A stretch of DNA of 64,000 nucleotides from Oscillospiraceae bacterium (GCA_017460955.1 JAFTZY010000070.1:1-64000), one strand, 5' to 3'. Shown: positions 17,572 to 26,752, counted from the first letter of the stretch. Translations and numbers: made by a program. Notes: generated by a model not told the origin, from the sequence alone.

Positions 17572-19185
17572 ATGGAGCATCGTCTGAAGGCCGCGGGGGG
17601 CGTGCTGATCTTGGGCTTTACCCTGCTCACCGTCCACATCGGGATGCAGATGCAGCAGGGCGCGGCTCTTGCACAGACCGCCCTCCGGCAGCAGCAGCTG
17701 ACACTGCACGCGGGGACGGCACAGGGGGCCATCTATGACCGGGACCTGCGGGCGCTCACGGGCGGGGGGACGGTGTACCGCGCCGCGGTCGATCCCACAC
17801 CGCAGGCCATGCAGGCACTCCGGGGACACCTCACGGAGCTCACCCCCTATGTGCGCTCACTCCGGGACGGACGGCCCTTTGTCGTCGGTGTGGACACCGC
17901 GGACCTTGGCTGCGCGGACATCACTGTCTTTTCCCTGCCCGAGCATACGGATGGGGCGGTCCCGGCACAGCATCTTCTCGGCTATGTCCGGGAGGGGGAG
18001 GGCGTGACGGGCCTTGAGGCGGACTATGACAATCTGCTGCGGGGGCGGCACGATACGGCAAGCATCACCTACACGGTCGATGCCCTCGGGAACATCCTGC
18101 ACGGGGAGACGCCGGTCATCCGTCCGGCACAGTACAGCGATCCCGGACTTGTCACCACGCTCGATGCCCGCATCCAGGCGCTGTGCGAGGCGCAGCCCAT
18201 CGGGAAGGGCGCGGTCGTGGTCATGGACGTGACAAACGGGGACCTCCTTGCCATGGCAAGCTTTCCAGCCTACGATCCGCAGCATCTCGGGGAGGCACTC
18301 GAGGATCCGGACAGCCCCCTCATCAACCGCGGTCTGTGCGCCTACAGCGTCGGCTCCATCTTCAAGCTCATGACCTGCGCGGCCGCCTACGAGCAGGCGG
18401 AGACGGATTTTGTGACCGAATGCACGGGGAGCACGGAGATCTCCGGGCAGCGCTTTCACTGTCACAAGCTGACCGGCCACGGGGTCGTGGACATGAAGCA
18501 GGCGATGATCGATTCGTGCAACACCTATTTTATCGAGCTGAGCTGCCGGCTCGATCCCATGCAGATGCGCGAGACCGTGCAGCGCTTCGGCTTCGGGACG
18601 CAGATCGTCCTCTCGGGCAGCATCGCCGGGACGAGCGGCACCCTCCCCCGGGAGCGGGACCTCGGGCATGCCGCGGAGATGGCCAATTTCTGCTTCGGGC
18701 AGGGTCTGCTCACGGCCACCCCCCTGCAGGTCACGCAGATGACCTGCGGCATCGCGGGGAACGGGGAGATGCCGCTTGCACGGCTCATCCGCGGCTATAC
18801 GCAGGACGGGGTGACGGTGGAGGATGAAAAGCCGCCCATGTTCGCCCATGTCTGTGACCGGAAGGCGGCGTACTATCTCCAGGACATGATGATCGCCGCC
18901 ATCAACGAGAATCCTTCCTCCAAGGCGGTACCGGAGACGGTCTTTGCAGCGGCCAAGACCTCCACGGCACAGACGGGGCGGTTCGATGCGGACGGGACGG
19001 AATACTGCCACGGCTGGATCACGGGGTATTTCCCGCTCGATGCGCCGCGGTATGCCGTGACGGTACTCTGTGAGGATGCCGGCTACGGGAACGATGCCGC
19101 CGCCCCCGTGTTCCGTGCGCTGGCGGATGCGATCACGGGGCTGGACCGGGCGGCGCCGGAAAATGCGGAACATTCTTTCTCCTAA
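17572..19185 (+). CDS. Class B penicillin-binding protein (transpeptidase), KTS variant
   Basis: A 537-residue protein with an N-terminal membrane anchor (about residues 8-25) followed by a short dimerisation region (GAIYDRD near residue 48) and a transpeptidase domain. SxxK is S262-I-F-K265 and SxN is S315-C-N317. The third motif reads K462-T-S464-T where KTGT is usual. It is expected to cross-link peptidoglycan outside the membrane; overall form resembles PBP2/SpoVD without PASTA domains. The start at 17572 follows AAGAAGGAGG; an upstream in-frame start would read through the terminator hairpin. It is not in a dcw cluster, so a sporulation or stress role is possible. Confidence 0.88.
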   Translation: MEHRLKAAGGVLILGFTLLTVHIGMQMQQGAALAQTALRQQQLTLHAGTAQGAIYDRDLRALTGGGTVYRAAVDPTPQAMQALRGHLTELTPYVRSLRDGRPFVVGVDTADLGCADITVFSLPEHTDGAVPAQHLLGYVREGEGVTGLEADYDNLLRGRHDTASITYTVDALGNILHGETPVIRPAQYSDPGLVTTLDARIQALCEAQPIGKGAVVVMDVTNGDLLAMASFPAYDPQHLGEALEDPDSPLINRGLCAYSVGSIFKLMTCAAAYEQAETDFVTECTGSTEISGQRFHCHKLTGHGVVDMKQAMIDSCNTYFIELSCRLDPMQMRETVQRFGFGTQIVLSGSIAGTSGTLPRERDLGHAAEMANFCFGQGLLTATPLQVTQMTCGIAGNGEMPLARLIRGYTQDGVTVEDEKPPMFAHVCDRKAAYYLQDMMIAAINENPSSKAVPETVFAAAKTSTAQTGRFDADGTEYCHGWITGYFPLDAPRYAVTVLCEDAGYGNDAAAPVFRALADAITGLDRAAPENAEHSFS

Positions 19186-19229
19186 AAACAGAAAGGCTTT
19201 AGGAGAAAACGGATCGTTTAGGAGAAAAC
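19176..19229 (+). repeat. Three copies of TTTAGGAGAAA, one inverted
   Basis: TTTCTCCTAAA at 19176-19186 (spanning the PBP stop) is the exact reverse complement of TTTAGGAGAAA at 19198-19208. A second direct copy lies at 19217-19227; the direct copies share 13 bases, TTTAGGAGAAAAC. The first two can form an 11-bp stem with an 11-base loop. No T run follows, so a plain intrinsic terminator is not evident. Confidence 0.7.
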
Positions 19230-19278
19230 AAAGCCGGGAGTGGACAAATCGGGGAGATTATGCAGAGTGCAGGGGCAG

Positions 19279-19315
19279 CACGCCCCTGCTGGGGGGGGCG
19301 AAGCCCCCGCTTTCT
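19279..19315 (+). repeat. Two GC-rich hairpins before the YhfC-type gene
   Basis: GCAGGGGC/GCCCCTGC and then GGGGGC/GCCCCC with short loops lie back to back in the gap. They could be the transcript end of the PBP gene, though no T run follows. Coordinates are approximate. Confidence 0.45.
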
Positions 19316-19324
19316 CCCCCTCCC

Positions 19325-19353
19325 TTGCAATCCCCTGCCGGATGTGCTATACT
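19325..19353 (+). promoter_or_regulatory. Promoter of the YhfC-type gene
   Basis: TTGCAA (19325-19330) and TATACT (19348-19353) with a 17-base spacer, about 20 bases before the ATG; GGAAGGGAGGGG forms the ribosome site. Confidence 0.75.
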
Positions 19354-19375
19354 GTAAAGGAAGGGAGGGGGGCAT

Positions 19376-20029
19376 ATGTACACACTGCTGATGGCCGTGC
19401 TGACGTGCGGTCTGCCCGCTGCGGCATGGGTCCTCTGGCACAAAAAGACGGGGGCGGGGCTCTGGCCGCTGTGTGTGGGCTTTGTCGCCTACATGCTCAT
19501 TTCCTGGATGCGGGCGCTGGCGCGGGTGTTCGTGCTCAGTGACAGCGTGCGGGAGGTCCCGTGGCTCTTCTATCTGCTCTCGGCGCTCCTCTCGGGGCTC
19601 TTTGAGGAGGCAGGGCGGTATTTTGTGTTCAGCAAGGCGATCCCGAACCATGACCGCTGGCGGGATGCCGTCACCTACGGGATCGGCCATATCTCGGCAG
19701 AATGCATCCTCACCACCCACTACTTCGACTGTGATCTCTGGGACTGCATCCTCAGCACCCTGAGTTTTGCAGAGGGGATCTTCTTTTCCGCTGCCCTGTC
19801 CGTGCTGGTATTTGCCGCCGTGCATGCTGCCGGGAACAGGCGGCTCCTGTGGGCGGCGGTGGGACTGCACACGCTGGCGGATGTGCTCGGCGCCCTGCTG
19901 CTTGGCGGCATCATCGGCGTATTTTCGGAAATGGCCCTGCAATGCCTGTTCACGGCAGGCCTGTGCTATCTGGCATGGCGGGTGTACCGGTACTATGCCA
20001 TACCCTCGGAATTCCCCGAGCATGCATGA
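19376..20029 (+). CDS. YhfC-type membrane protein (putative glutamic intramembrane protease)
   Basis: A 217-residue protein with six or seven hydrophobic segments. The motif GLFEEAGRYF near residue 75 and GIGHISAE near residue 100 match the conserved Glu-Glu and His regions of the YhfC family (PF10086), grouped with CPBP-like glutamic-type intramembrane proteases. Substrate and role are unknown. It has its own promoter and a terminator shared with the convergent mraY-like gene. Confidence 0.75.
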   Translation: MYTLLMAVLTCGLPAAAWVLWHKKTGAGLWPLCVGFVAYMLISWMRALARVFVLSDSVREVPWLFYLLSALLSGLFEEAGRYFVFSKAIPNHDRWRDAVTYGIGHISAECILTTHYFDCDLWDCILSTLSFAEGIFFSAALSVLVFAAVHAAGNRRLLWAAVGLHTLADVLGALLLGGIIGVFSEMALQCLFTAGLCYLAWRVYRYYAIPSEFPEHA

Positions 20030-20030
20030 T

Positions 20031-20057
20031 AAAAGCCCTGCGGATGCAGGGCTTTTT
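20031..20057. terminator. Bidirectional terminator
   Basis: AAAAGCCCTGC, loop GGAT, GCAGGGCTTTTT: an A-flanked and T-flanked stem between convergent genes, usable in both directions. Confidence 0.92.
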
Positions 20058-20058
20058 G

Positions 20059-21036
20059 TTATGTATGAAAGCACAGCAGCACCGCCGCGGCAGAGACCAG
20101 GAGCTGCAGCAGGGTGAACCTTGTGACCACCTGTGTGTCGCTCCAGCCCTTGTTCTTGCGGGCATGGTCATGCAGGGGCGTGCGGATGTTCTTCATGAAG
20201 GTCTTGGACTTCGTGACCCGCAGCACCGTGAGCTTCAGGAGCCCCAGACCGCCGTCCAGGATCAGCACGAGCGCACACGGGATGTACAGGATGGGGTCGC
20301 CCGTGAGCATGAACGCCAGCGCCAGCAGGAGCCCGAGCGCACGCGACCCCGCATCCCCCATCAGCATACTGCTCGGGGAGCAGTTGAACCACAGATACGC
20401 GATGAGCACAAAGAGCGTCAGGAACACCAGCCGCCCCGCCATGCTGCCGTCCTGCGGCATCAGGTACAGCAGGGCCCCGACCGAGCAAAGCGTCACCATC
20501 GACAGGCTCGTACACAGACCGTCCACGCCGTCGGCGCAGTTGGTCACGTTGATGCTCGCCCAGATCAGGATCACGCCCAGCAGGATGTACAGCCAGCCCG
20601 GCAGTGTCAGTACAGCACCCGTCAGGCCCAGTGTCAGGGTACTGCCGTGGTAGAGATACACCGTCACGGAAACGCCCACGGCGATCACCAGGTCGATCAC
20701 GCCCTTGAGCAGCTCGCCCCACGGCTTTTCGGAGGCATCATCCAGATACCCCGAGAGCATCTCCAGCAGAATGGCGGCATAATAGATCATGTACTCCGCC
20801 GACACCGGCACGAACAGCACACCGCTGATCGTCAGCGCGAGCATCAGGATGAGGCCGGCACCCCGTGCCTTGCCCCTGGACTTGGCACCGTTCACGGCAA
20901 ATTCCCGTCCCTGGTCCTTGGGCAGGAAACGCCTGCCGATCACAAGGGCGCACAATGTCAGCACAAATGTGACGGCTGCATACAGCAAAAGCTCCATGCC
21001 GGGCTGCAATGTCCCGGCCAACAGATTGCTTATCAT
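20059..21036 (-). CDS. MraY/WecA-like phospho-sugar transferase
   Basis: A 325-residue membrane protein with about ten helices. NVTNCADGVDGL near residue 165 matches the Mg2+-binding block of the MraY/GT4 family, and TPLHDHARKNKGWSDTQVV near residue 300 matches the MraY PLHHHFE...GW block with the middle His changed to Asp. MraY moves phospho-MurNAc-pentapeptide to undecaprenyl phosphate (lipid I). It lies outside any mur cluster, 27 bases after the dockerin protease, so it may be the cell's only MraY or a second transferase for another lipid-linked sugar. Confidence 0.83.
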   Translation of the reverse strand: MISNLLAGTLQPGMELLLYAAVTFVLTLCALVIGRRFLPKDQGREFAVNGAKSRGKARGAGLILMLALTISGVLFVPVSAEYMIYYAAILLEMLSGYLDDASEKPWGELLKGVIDLVIAVGVSVTVYLYHGSTLTLGLTGAVLTLPGWLYILLGVILIWASINVTNCADGVDGLCTSLSMVTLCSVGALLYLMPQDGSMAGRLVFLTLFVLIAYLWFNCSPSSMLMGDAGSRALGLLLALAFMLTGDPILYIPCALVLILDGGLGLLKLTVLRVTKSKTFMKNIRTPLHDHARKNKGWSDTQVVTRFTLLQLLVSAAAVLLCFHT

Positions 21037-21063
21037 AGATCCTCTGAGATCCTCCTTCTCCTA

Positions 21064-23280
21064 CTATTTTGCACGGGCTTCGAGTCCCGCACCGAATCTG
21101 GCGGCATAGACCAGCACGGCACTGGCATCATTGGCATTGACATTGCCGTCGCTGTTGTAATCCGCACGTCCGAGCCATGCCTCCCCCGGGACCTGACTGC
21201 CCAGGGCTTTCGCACCCTTCCGGGCGGCGTACCGCAGGATCAGCGACGCATCCACGGCATTGACCCTGCCGTTCAGATCCACATCGCCCTTGCCGGTACC
21301 CGGATAGAGCGTATAGGTCACGGAGCGCATCCCCTCCTGTGCGGCTGTCAGCCGGAGCGTCTCTCCCCACGGTACCTGTGTGAGCACGCCCGAGGGCAGA
21401 TCCTCCCCCGCGCAGGTGAGCTCGCCCGTGCTGCCCGCGAGCAGCTCGAGCGTATCCCCCTCCAGGCTGCAATAGGCGGCATACGCCCCGGGCGCTGTCC
21501 GCTCAAAGTCCGCATAGACGCCCTGAGTCCCGGCGTAGCAGGCAAGGCTCGACAGGGCCGCCTCCTGCACGGCATAATGCTGCGTAAAGACGGCATCCCC
21601 CGTGCGGGCGGCGATCTCCATCTCCCCGGTCATTTCGATGGGGGCGGTATACAGCTGCTCCTCCCCGCCGTCGATGCGGTACAGGATGGGGGCACCCGTC
21701 GGGGAGGTCAGGGTGACGGACGTTCCCAGGGGGAGCGCCGCGCTGTAGTCCGAAAACAGGACGGCATCGGCCGCCTTCGTCAGTCCCCGGACACAGACAT
21801 TGCCAAAGAAGGCATACGCATGGACCTCATTTCCGTCCTCGTCGGTATAGGTCTCGTCGAGCGGGTCCTCCAGGTACATGTCGAACCATTCCTCCCCCGG
21901 CAGGCCGTAGTAGCTCTCGCCCTCGCGGAAATCCCGCCGGATGCACTCGGCCGTGAGCATGGTGGCGCTGACCTGTGTGCGGCCATTGGAGCCGGTCGTT
22001 TCCACGCGGGACTCGCATTCACAGGCGATGTGCTGCCCGGCACGCCCGGACATGGTGACTACGATCGAAAAGCGCTCGCCCTCATGCAGCACAACGGGTG
22101 TGTCCAGCGCGACCGTATGGTACCCGGTCATGAGGCGCTTTCCTGTTTGGGACGAGGCAAGCTCGCCGCTGTCGGGAACGCCCTCCTCGGGAGCGCGGTA
22201 CACATCGATCGTGCATCGGTCCCCGGTCATGGCCGTGCAGAACATCACGTCGGTCAGGACCGTATCCTCGCGGGCGGTGAAGACATTGGCCATCCTTGCG
22301 GCGGTATCCTCCTCCTCGACGGAGACGCCCATCCACATCCCGTAGTCGTCATACCGGTACTGGTCGTCGTGCCGCTGCACGGGCTGCCCGGTCAGATGGT
22401 ACAGCTCCACGATGCTCGGCTCGGCATAGGACAGCCAGAAATACCCGTGGTCCCCCCAGTTCATGCCCCAGCTGTTCTTGACGAGCCATGCGCCGTCCCG
22501 TCCGGGATCGGTCCTGAAGGCGGAGGCCGGGATGCTGTCGTCCCAGCCGACCACGGTCACACCGTGGTAGTTCCCCGACTGGTTCGGCTGATCGCCGCGG
22601 AAATAGGTGTTGTTCCGGTAATTGGCGGTGTTGTTGAGATAGCATGCCGACAGGGCATGGCCCTCGTAGACAAGCATCTTGGCCGCTTCAAGCTCGCTTT
22701 CAAATGCATCGGCGGACGGGTCGTAGTCGAGCAGCACCGCATCAGTCACATGCCAGAGCGCACGCTCCCGGAGGGAATCGGCCGGCAGTGCGGGATCGAG
22801 TGCGGTCAGGTCGCCGTAGGGGTATTCCGACTCCGCCACAGGCCCCGTCCACGAGGTCAGCATGGGGGAAGTGATGTAGTAGTTCCCGCCCTTTTTGAGA
22901 ATGTCCGCCGTGCTCTCCGCCTCCCCCGCAGGGAAGCCGAACTGCCCGGAATAGGCATAGTAGGCAAGCGCACTCTCGGAGAGATCGACGTCCGGTGTGC
23001 GCGGGAGCAGGGTGCTCTCGAGCGAGCCGAAAGCCGAGAAGGTCCAGCAGGTGCCGTAGCTCCCCTGGTTCTTCACACTGCTGACAAGTCCCTTCGTGCG
23101 CAGATCAAACTGCCCGGGCAGGACAGCGTCCTCCTCCGGTGTCCCCTCCGTGCCGGCCGTCATCACAACGCCGGTGCGGTCATCGACGCGCTCCCCGCTG
23201 TGCAGTGCGCTTGCCCGCACCGGTGCTGCCGGCACAAGGAGCGCTGCGCTGCACACGAGCGCACGCACGAGCGCCTTCAT
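21064..23280 (-). CDS. Secreted papain-family (C1) cysteine protease with dockerin
   Basis: A 738-residue protein: signal peptide (1 to about 24), C1A protease domain with Cys78 (GSYGTCWTFSAFGS), His239 (NYHGVTVVGWDD) and Asn269 (VKNSWGMNWG), a lectin-like/beta region (about 290-450), a further beta-rich region, and a C-terminal type I dockerin (about 664-738; loops DLNGRVNAVDAS and NSDGNVNANDAS). It is probably a cellulosome-bound protease. I start at 23280, where ATG overlaps the ispE stop as ATGA and a signal peptide begins; a longer in-frame extension to 23442 is inside ispE. A secreted protease coupled to an isoprenoid gene is odd. Confidence 0.92.
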   Translation of the reverse strand: MKALVRALVCSAALLVPAAPVRASALHSGERVDDRTGVVMTAGTEGTPEEDAVLPGQFDLRTKGLVSSVKNQGSYGTCWTFSAFGSLESTLLPRTPDVDLSESALAYYAYSGQFGFPAGEAESTADILKKGGNYYITSPMLTSWTGPVAESEYPYGDLTALDPALPADSLRERALWHVTDAVLLDYDPSADAFESELEAAKMLVYEGHALSACYLNNTANYRNNTYFRGDQPNQSGNYHGVTVVGWDDSIPASAFRTDPGRDGAWLVKNSWGMNWGDHGYFWLSYAEPSIVELYHLTGQPVQRHDDQYRYDDYGMWMGVSVEEEDTAARMANVFTAREDTVLTDVMFCTAMTGDRCTIDVYRAPEEGVPDSGELASSQTGKRLMTGYHTVALDTPVVLHEGERFSIVVTMSGRAGQHIACECESRVETTGSNGRTQVSATMLTAECIRRDFREGESYYGLPGEEWFDMYLEDPLDETYTDEDGNEVHAYAFFGNVCVRGLTKAADAVLFSDYSAALPLGTSVTLTSPTGAPILYRIDGGEEQLYTAPIEMTGEMEIAARTGDAVFTQHYAVQEAALSSLACYAGTQGVYADFERTAPGAYAAYCSLEGDTLELLAGSTGELTCAGEDLPSGVLTQVPWGETLRLTAAQEGMRSVTYTLYPGTGKGDVDLNGRVNAVDASLILRYAARKGAKALGSQVPGEAWLGRADYNSDGNVNANDASAVLVYAARFGAGLEARAK

Positions 23281-24164
23281 CGCTCTGCCTGCTTTCTGAG
23301 CACGACAAAGCTGTCCTTGACGCTCCTGCAATAGTACGCAAACGGGAATTCCTCCCGCAGCCTTGTGCAGGCACTCCTTGCCGCGCTGTGTGTCGGGAAG
23401 ATGCCGAACACCGCCGAGCCGCTGCCGGTCATGACGGCGCACCGTGCGCCCTCCCGGGTGAGTGCCTCCTTGGCAAGGGTGACATCCCGGCAGTCGGCGA
23501 CCGCTTCAAAGAGATTGCCGCAGCTCCGGCACAAAAGGCCGATATCCCGGCTCTCCACGCTCTCGAGCATGGCCTTCGTATCCGGATGCGCGGGGGCAGA
23601 GAGTGCATCAATGGCAGCATAGGCCTTCGGGGTGGAAATGCTCTGCCGCCCCTTGACGATCACCATGGGCAGCTCCGGCAGGGGCCGCAGCGGGGTCAGG
23701 AGCTCCCCCACGCCCTGCGCACGGGCCGTCCCGCCCAGGAGGAGGAACGGCACATCCGCACCGAGCGTCAGGCCGATCGCCCGGAGCTCCTCGTCCGGGA
23801 GCTGACAGCGCAGCAGCCGGTTGAGCGCAAAGAGCACGCCTGCCGCATCCGCACTGCCGCCGCCCATGCCGGCACCGGAGGGGATGCGCTTTTGCAGCCG
23901 GATCTCCACCCGGCGCTGCAGCCCTGCCCGTTCGAGCAGGGCGCTTGCCGCACGGTACGCAAGATTTCTCTCATCGCACGGGATGTACGGCAGGTTGCAG
24001 GTCAGGGAGATACCCTCCCCCTCCTGCACGGACACGCTTAATTTATCATATACGGAGATCGTCTGAAAAATGCTGTCGAGTGTGTGGTAGCCGTCCGGCC
24101 GTCTGCCCGTCACATCCTGGGACAGATTGACCTTGGCCGCACACAGAAGATGCATCTGTTTCAT
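23277..24164 (-). CDS. ispE: 4-diphosphocytidyl-2-C-methyl-D-erythritol kinase
   Basis: A 295-residue GHMP kinase of the MEP pathway, phosphorylating CDP-ME on the way to isopentenyl diphosphate. The opening AAKVNLSQDVTGRRPDGYHTL and the ATP-binding PSGAGMGGGSADAA near residue 95 are diagnostic. TGAGG precedes the ATG. It lies nine bases after the aminotransferase stop and overlaps the protease start. Confidence 0.95.
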   Translation of the reverse strand: MKQMHLLCAAKVNLSQDVTGRRPDGYHTLDSIFQTISVYDKLSVSVQEGEGISLTCNLPYIPCDERNLAYRAASALLERAGLQRRVEIRLQKRIPSGAGMGGGSADAAGVLFALNRLLRCQLPDEELRAIGLTLGADVPFLLLGGTARAQGVGELLTPLRPLPELPMVIVKGRQSISTPKAYAAIDALSAPAHPDTKAMLESVESRDIGLLCRSCGNLFEAVADCRDVTLAKEALTREGARCAVMTGSGSAVFGIFPTHSAARSACTRLREEFPFAYYCRSVKDSFVVLRKQAER

Positions 24165-24173
24165 GGTAGTACC

Positions 24174-25343
24174 TCACTGGCGGTGTCGTTCAAGGAACGC
24201 CGTGATCCGCTCCACGGCGGTCATCAGATGCTTGAGAGAATACGCATAGGAGACGCGCACGAAGCCCTCGCCGCTCTCGCCGAAGGCATTGCCCGGCACA
24301 ACGGCGACCTTCTCCTCCTCCAGGAGCTTTTCGCAGAACTCCTCGCTGGACATCCCCGTACACTGGATGGACGGGAACACATAGAAGGCACCCTCCGGAT
24401 CGAAGCAGGTCATGCCGATGCGGTTGAAGGCCTCCACGAGGTACCGGCGGCGCAGGTTGTACTCCCGGATCATGTGCTGCACGTCCTCATCGCATTCCTT
24501 CAGGGCCACGATGGCGGCATACTGGCTCACCGTCGGGGAGCTCATGATGATGTACTGGTGGATCTTCACAAGCTGCTGAGTAATGGGGGCGGGGGCGCAG
24601 ACATATCCCAGACGCCAGCCGGTCATGGCATAGGATTTCGAGAAGCCGTTGACCAGGATGGTGCGCTCCTGCATCCCGTCGATCTCGGCGATGGAGCAGT
24701 GCTTGCGCCCGTAGGTCATCTCGCAGTAGATCTCATCGGAGAGCACAAGGATGTTGGTCCCGCGCAGCACCTCGGCAATGGCCTCGAGGTCCTCCCGGGT
24801 CATGATGGCACCGGTGGGATTGTTCGGGTAGGGCAGGATGAGGAGCTTGGTCTTGTCGGTGATCTTCTCACGCAGCTCCTCGGGCCGGAGCTTGAAATGG
24901 TTCTCCGGCCGTGTGGCGATCGGCACAGGAACGCCGCAGGCCATCTCTACGATGGGGGCATAACAGACGAAGGCGGGCTCCACGACCAGCACCTCGTCCC
25001 CGGGATCGATCACGCCGCGGATGGCAATGTCAATGGCCTCGGAGCCGCCGACGGTCACGACGATCTCGTGCTCCGGGTCGTATTTCGTATGGACCGTGCG
25101 CTCGAGGTATTCGGAGATGGCAGTCCTGAGCTCTGCCATGCCGGAATTGGCCGTATACACGATCTTCCGGCGCTCCATCACATCAATGGCCTCCTTGCGG
25201 ATGCTCCAGGGCGTGGAGAAATCGGGCTCTCCCACGCCCAGGCTGATCACATCGTCCATCGTGGCAGCCAGGTCAAAGAAACGCCGGATGCCGGACGGCT
25301 TGAGTGCGACCACCCGCTTGGACAGGACTTCTTCGTAATTCAT
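24174..25343 (-). CDS. PLP-dependent class I/II aminotransferase
   Basis: A 389-residue fold-type I aminotransferase. The PLP lysine lies in FSKSYAMTGWRLGY near residue 235, and NPTGA near 170 and the C-terminal RVSYAYS block are also present. It resembles the AspC/PatA-like group; the amino acid used cannot be told. The ATG at 25343 overlaps the Lrp stop as ATGA; a GTG two codons earlier is possible. Coupling to an Lrp regulator suggests amino-acid-responsive control. Confidence 0.92.
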   Translation of the reverse strand: MNYEEVLSKRVVALKPSGIRRFFDLAATMDDVISLGVGEPDFSTPWSIRKEAIDVMERRKIVYTANSGMAELRTAISEYLERTVHTKYDPEHEIVVTVGGSEAIDIAIRGVIDPGDEVLVVEPAFVCYAPIVEMACGVPVPIATRPENHFKLRPEELREKITDKTKLLILPYPNNPTGAIMTREDLEAIAEVLRGTNILVLSDEIYCEMTYGRKHCSIAEIDGMQERTILVNGFSKSYAMTGWRLGYVCAPAPITQQLVKIHQYIIMSSPTVSQYAAIVALKECDEDVQHMIREYNLRRRYLVEAFNRIGMTCFDPEGAFYVFPSIQCTGMSSEEFCEKLLEEEKVAVVPGNAFGESGEGFVRVSYAYSLKHLMTAVERITAFLERHRQ

Positions 25344-25816
25344 CCCCACATGCTCCTTTCGTCCTTTTCCTCCTCCTCGATGAGGATGTTCTTATCCTTG
25401 TAGCGCTTGAGCACAAAGCTCGTGGCCGTTGCCAGCACGCCCTCCATGGCCGACAGGCGCTGGGACACGAACATGGCGACCTCCTTGAGGCTCCTGCCCT
25501 TGACGGTCAGGGCAAGATCATACTTGCCGGACATGAGGGAAACGCTTTCCACCTCGTCATAGAGCATGATGGTCTTGGCCACATCATCAAAGCCCGTGTC
25601 GTGCTTGGGGGTCACGCGCAGCTCGATGAGTGCCTCCACCTCATTGTCCCCGGCGAGCTCGTCATTTAAAATGGCCGTGTAGCCGCGGATCACGCCCTTC
25701 TTCTCAAGATCGGCGATCTGACGCGCCACCTCTGCCTCGGTCAGGCCGAGCATATCCGCCAGCTGTGCATTGGACAGCCGTGCATTTTCCTTCAGCAGGT
25801 TCAGTAAATCAGTCAT
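25340..25816 (-). CDS. Lrp/AsnC-family transcriptional regulator
   Basis: A 158-residue regulator. The N-terminal winged helix (NARLSNAQLADMLGLTEAEVARQI, residues 11-34) is followed by a RAM/AsnC ligand domain (about 70-140). Such proteins sense amino acids and often control neighbouring amino acid genes. It ends inside the aminotransferase start codon, so the pair is probably co-translated. The effector is unknown. Confidence 0.92.
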   Translation of the reverse strand: MTDLLNLLKENARLSNAQLADMLGLTEAEVARQIADLEKKGVIRGYTAILNDELAGDNEVEALIELRVTPKHDTGFDDVAKTIMLYDEVESVSLMSGKYDLALTVKGRSLKEVAMFVSQRLSAMEGVLATATSFVLKRYKDKNILIEEEEKDERSMWG

Positions 25817-25852
25817 GATAGTTCCTCCTTCATTTTGCAGCAGTGCGCTGCA

Positions 25853-26692
25853 TCATAGTTCTATCCAATGCGGTTCATGCCGCAAGAAATAGCATACCCT
25901 GTCAAAGCCGCAGGACGCCGCGAGTGCCGCGCCCTGTGCGATCCCCGCGCCGACATCCTCCGGACGGTGGGCATCCGACCCGAGGGTCAGGATCGTGCCG
26001 CCCAGATCCCGGTACAGCCGCAGGAGCCGCTCCCCGGGCAGGGGCTTCCCGTAGCGCTGCCGGTAGCCGGAGGTGTTGAGCTCGATGCCGCGTCCCCGCG
26101 TGATCGCGTTGCGCAAGATCTGCGCGATGCGCTCCTCATAGCGTCCAAGGTCCACACGGATCCCCGCCTCCCCCTCGATGTACCGCAGCGGGTAGGTGAG
26201 GTGTCCGAGGACATCGTAGCAGTCATGGCGCGAGATCTCCTCGAGCGAGGCAAAATACGCATCGAGCAGCGCATATGCATCCTCCTGCGTGTAATCGAGG
26301 AAATAGAAATCGAGCTTTCCGCGCAGCTCATGCAGGGAGGCGATGGTAAAATCAAGGCGCTTGTCCCGGTACAGGCTCTCGGCAAGTCCGAAGTCCGCAT
26401 CGGGCTCGCCCATCTCGATGCCGCTGACAAAGCACATATCCCCGCACAAGCCGCGTGCCGCTTCATTCTGCTGCATGGCACGCTCAAAGCGCTGTGCATA
26501 ATCGAAGAAGTCCTCCTCGTTGCGGGGCTGCACCCCATAGTACCCCTGCGGGAAATACCGGCACAGCTCCACATGGTCGGTCACGGCATACGCCCGCAGT
26601 CCGAGCGCTGCGGCACGCGCACACATCTGCGCGAGCTTCGCCTCACTGTCGGGCGAGATCTCGGTATGGGTATGGCAATCCATGGGCAGCAT
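25853..26692 (-). CDS. PHP-domain phosphatase (HisJ histidinol-phosphatase family)
   Basis: A 279-residue PHP-domain protein. DCHTHTEISPDS at the N-terminus holds the first metal ligands; further His/Asp ligands lie in VTDHVE, VLGHLTYPLRY and TLGSDAHRPEDVG at the C-terminus. The HisJ type dephosphorylates histidinol phosphate, but no other his gene is nearby, so the substrate may differ. I start at 26692, where GGAGGATCGCCC precedes ATG; the open frame continues upstream to 27235 only as a non-coding extension through the promoter. Confidence 0.88.
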   Translation of the reverse strand: MLPMDCHTHTEISPDSEAKLAQMCARAAALGLRAYAVTDHVELCRYFPQGYYGVQPRNEEDFFDYAQRFERAMQQNEAARGLCGDMCFVSGIEMGEPDADFGLAESLYRDKRLDFTIASLHELRGKLDFYFLDYTQEDAYALLDAYFASLEEISRHDCYDVLGHLTYPLRYIEGEAGIRVDLGRYEERIAQILRNAITRGRGIELNTSGYRQRYGKPLPGERLLRLYRDLGGTILTLGSDAHRPEDVGAGIAQGAALAASCGFDRVCYFLRHEPHWIEL

Positions 26693-26752
26693 GGGCGATC
26701 CTCCGTTCAGCAAACAGATATACATTCGTTCATCAAATAGGTATATATTCTT

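Noticed and set aside
19849..23334. Plus-strand open frame of 1161 codons
   Set aside because: It runs opposite the mraY-like and protease genes, is rich in His, Arg and Gln, and has no domain pattern; it is an antisense shadow.
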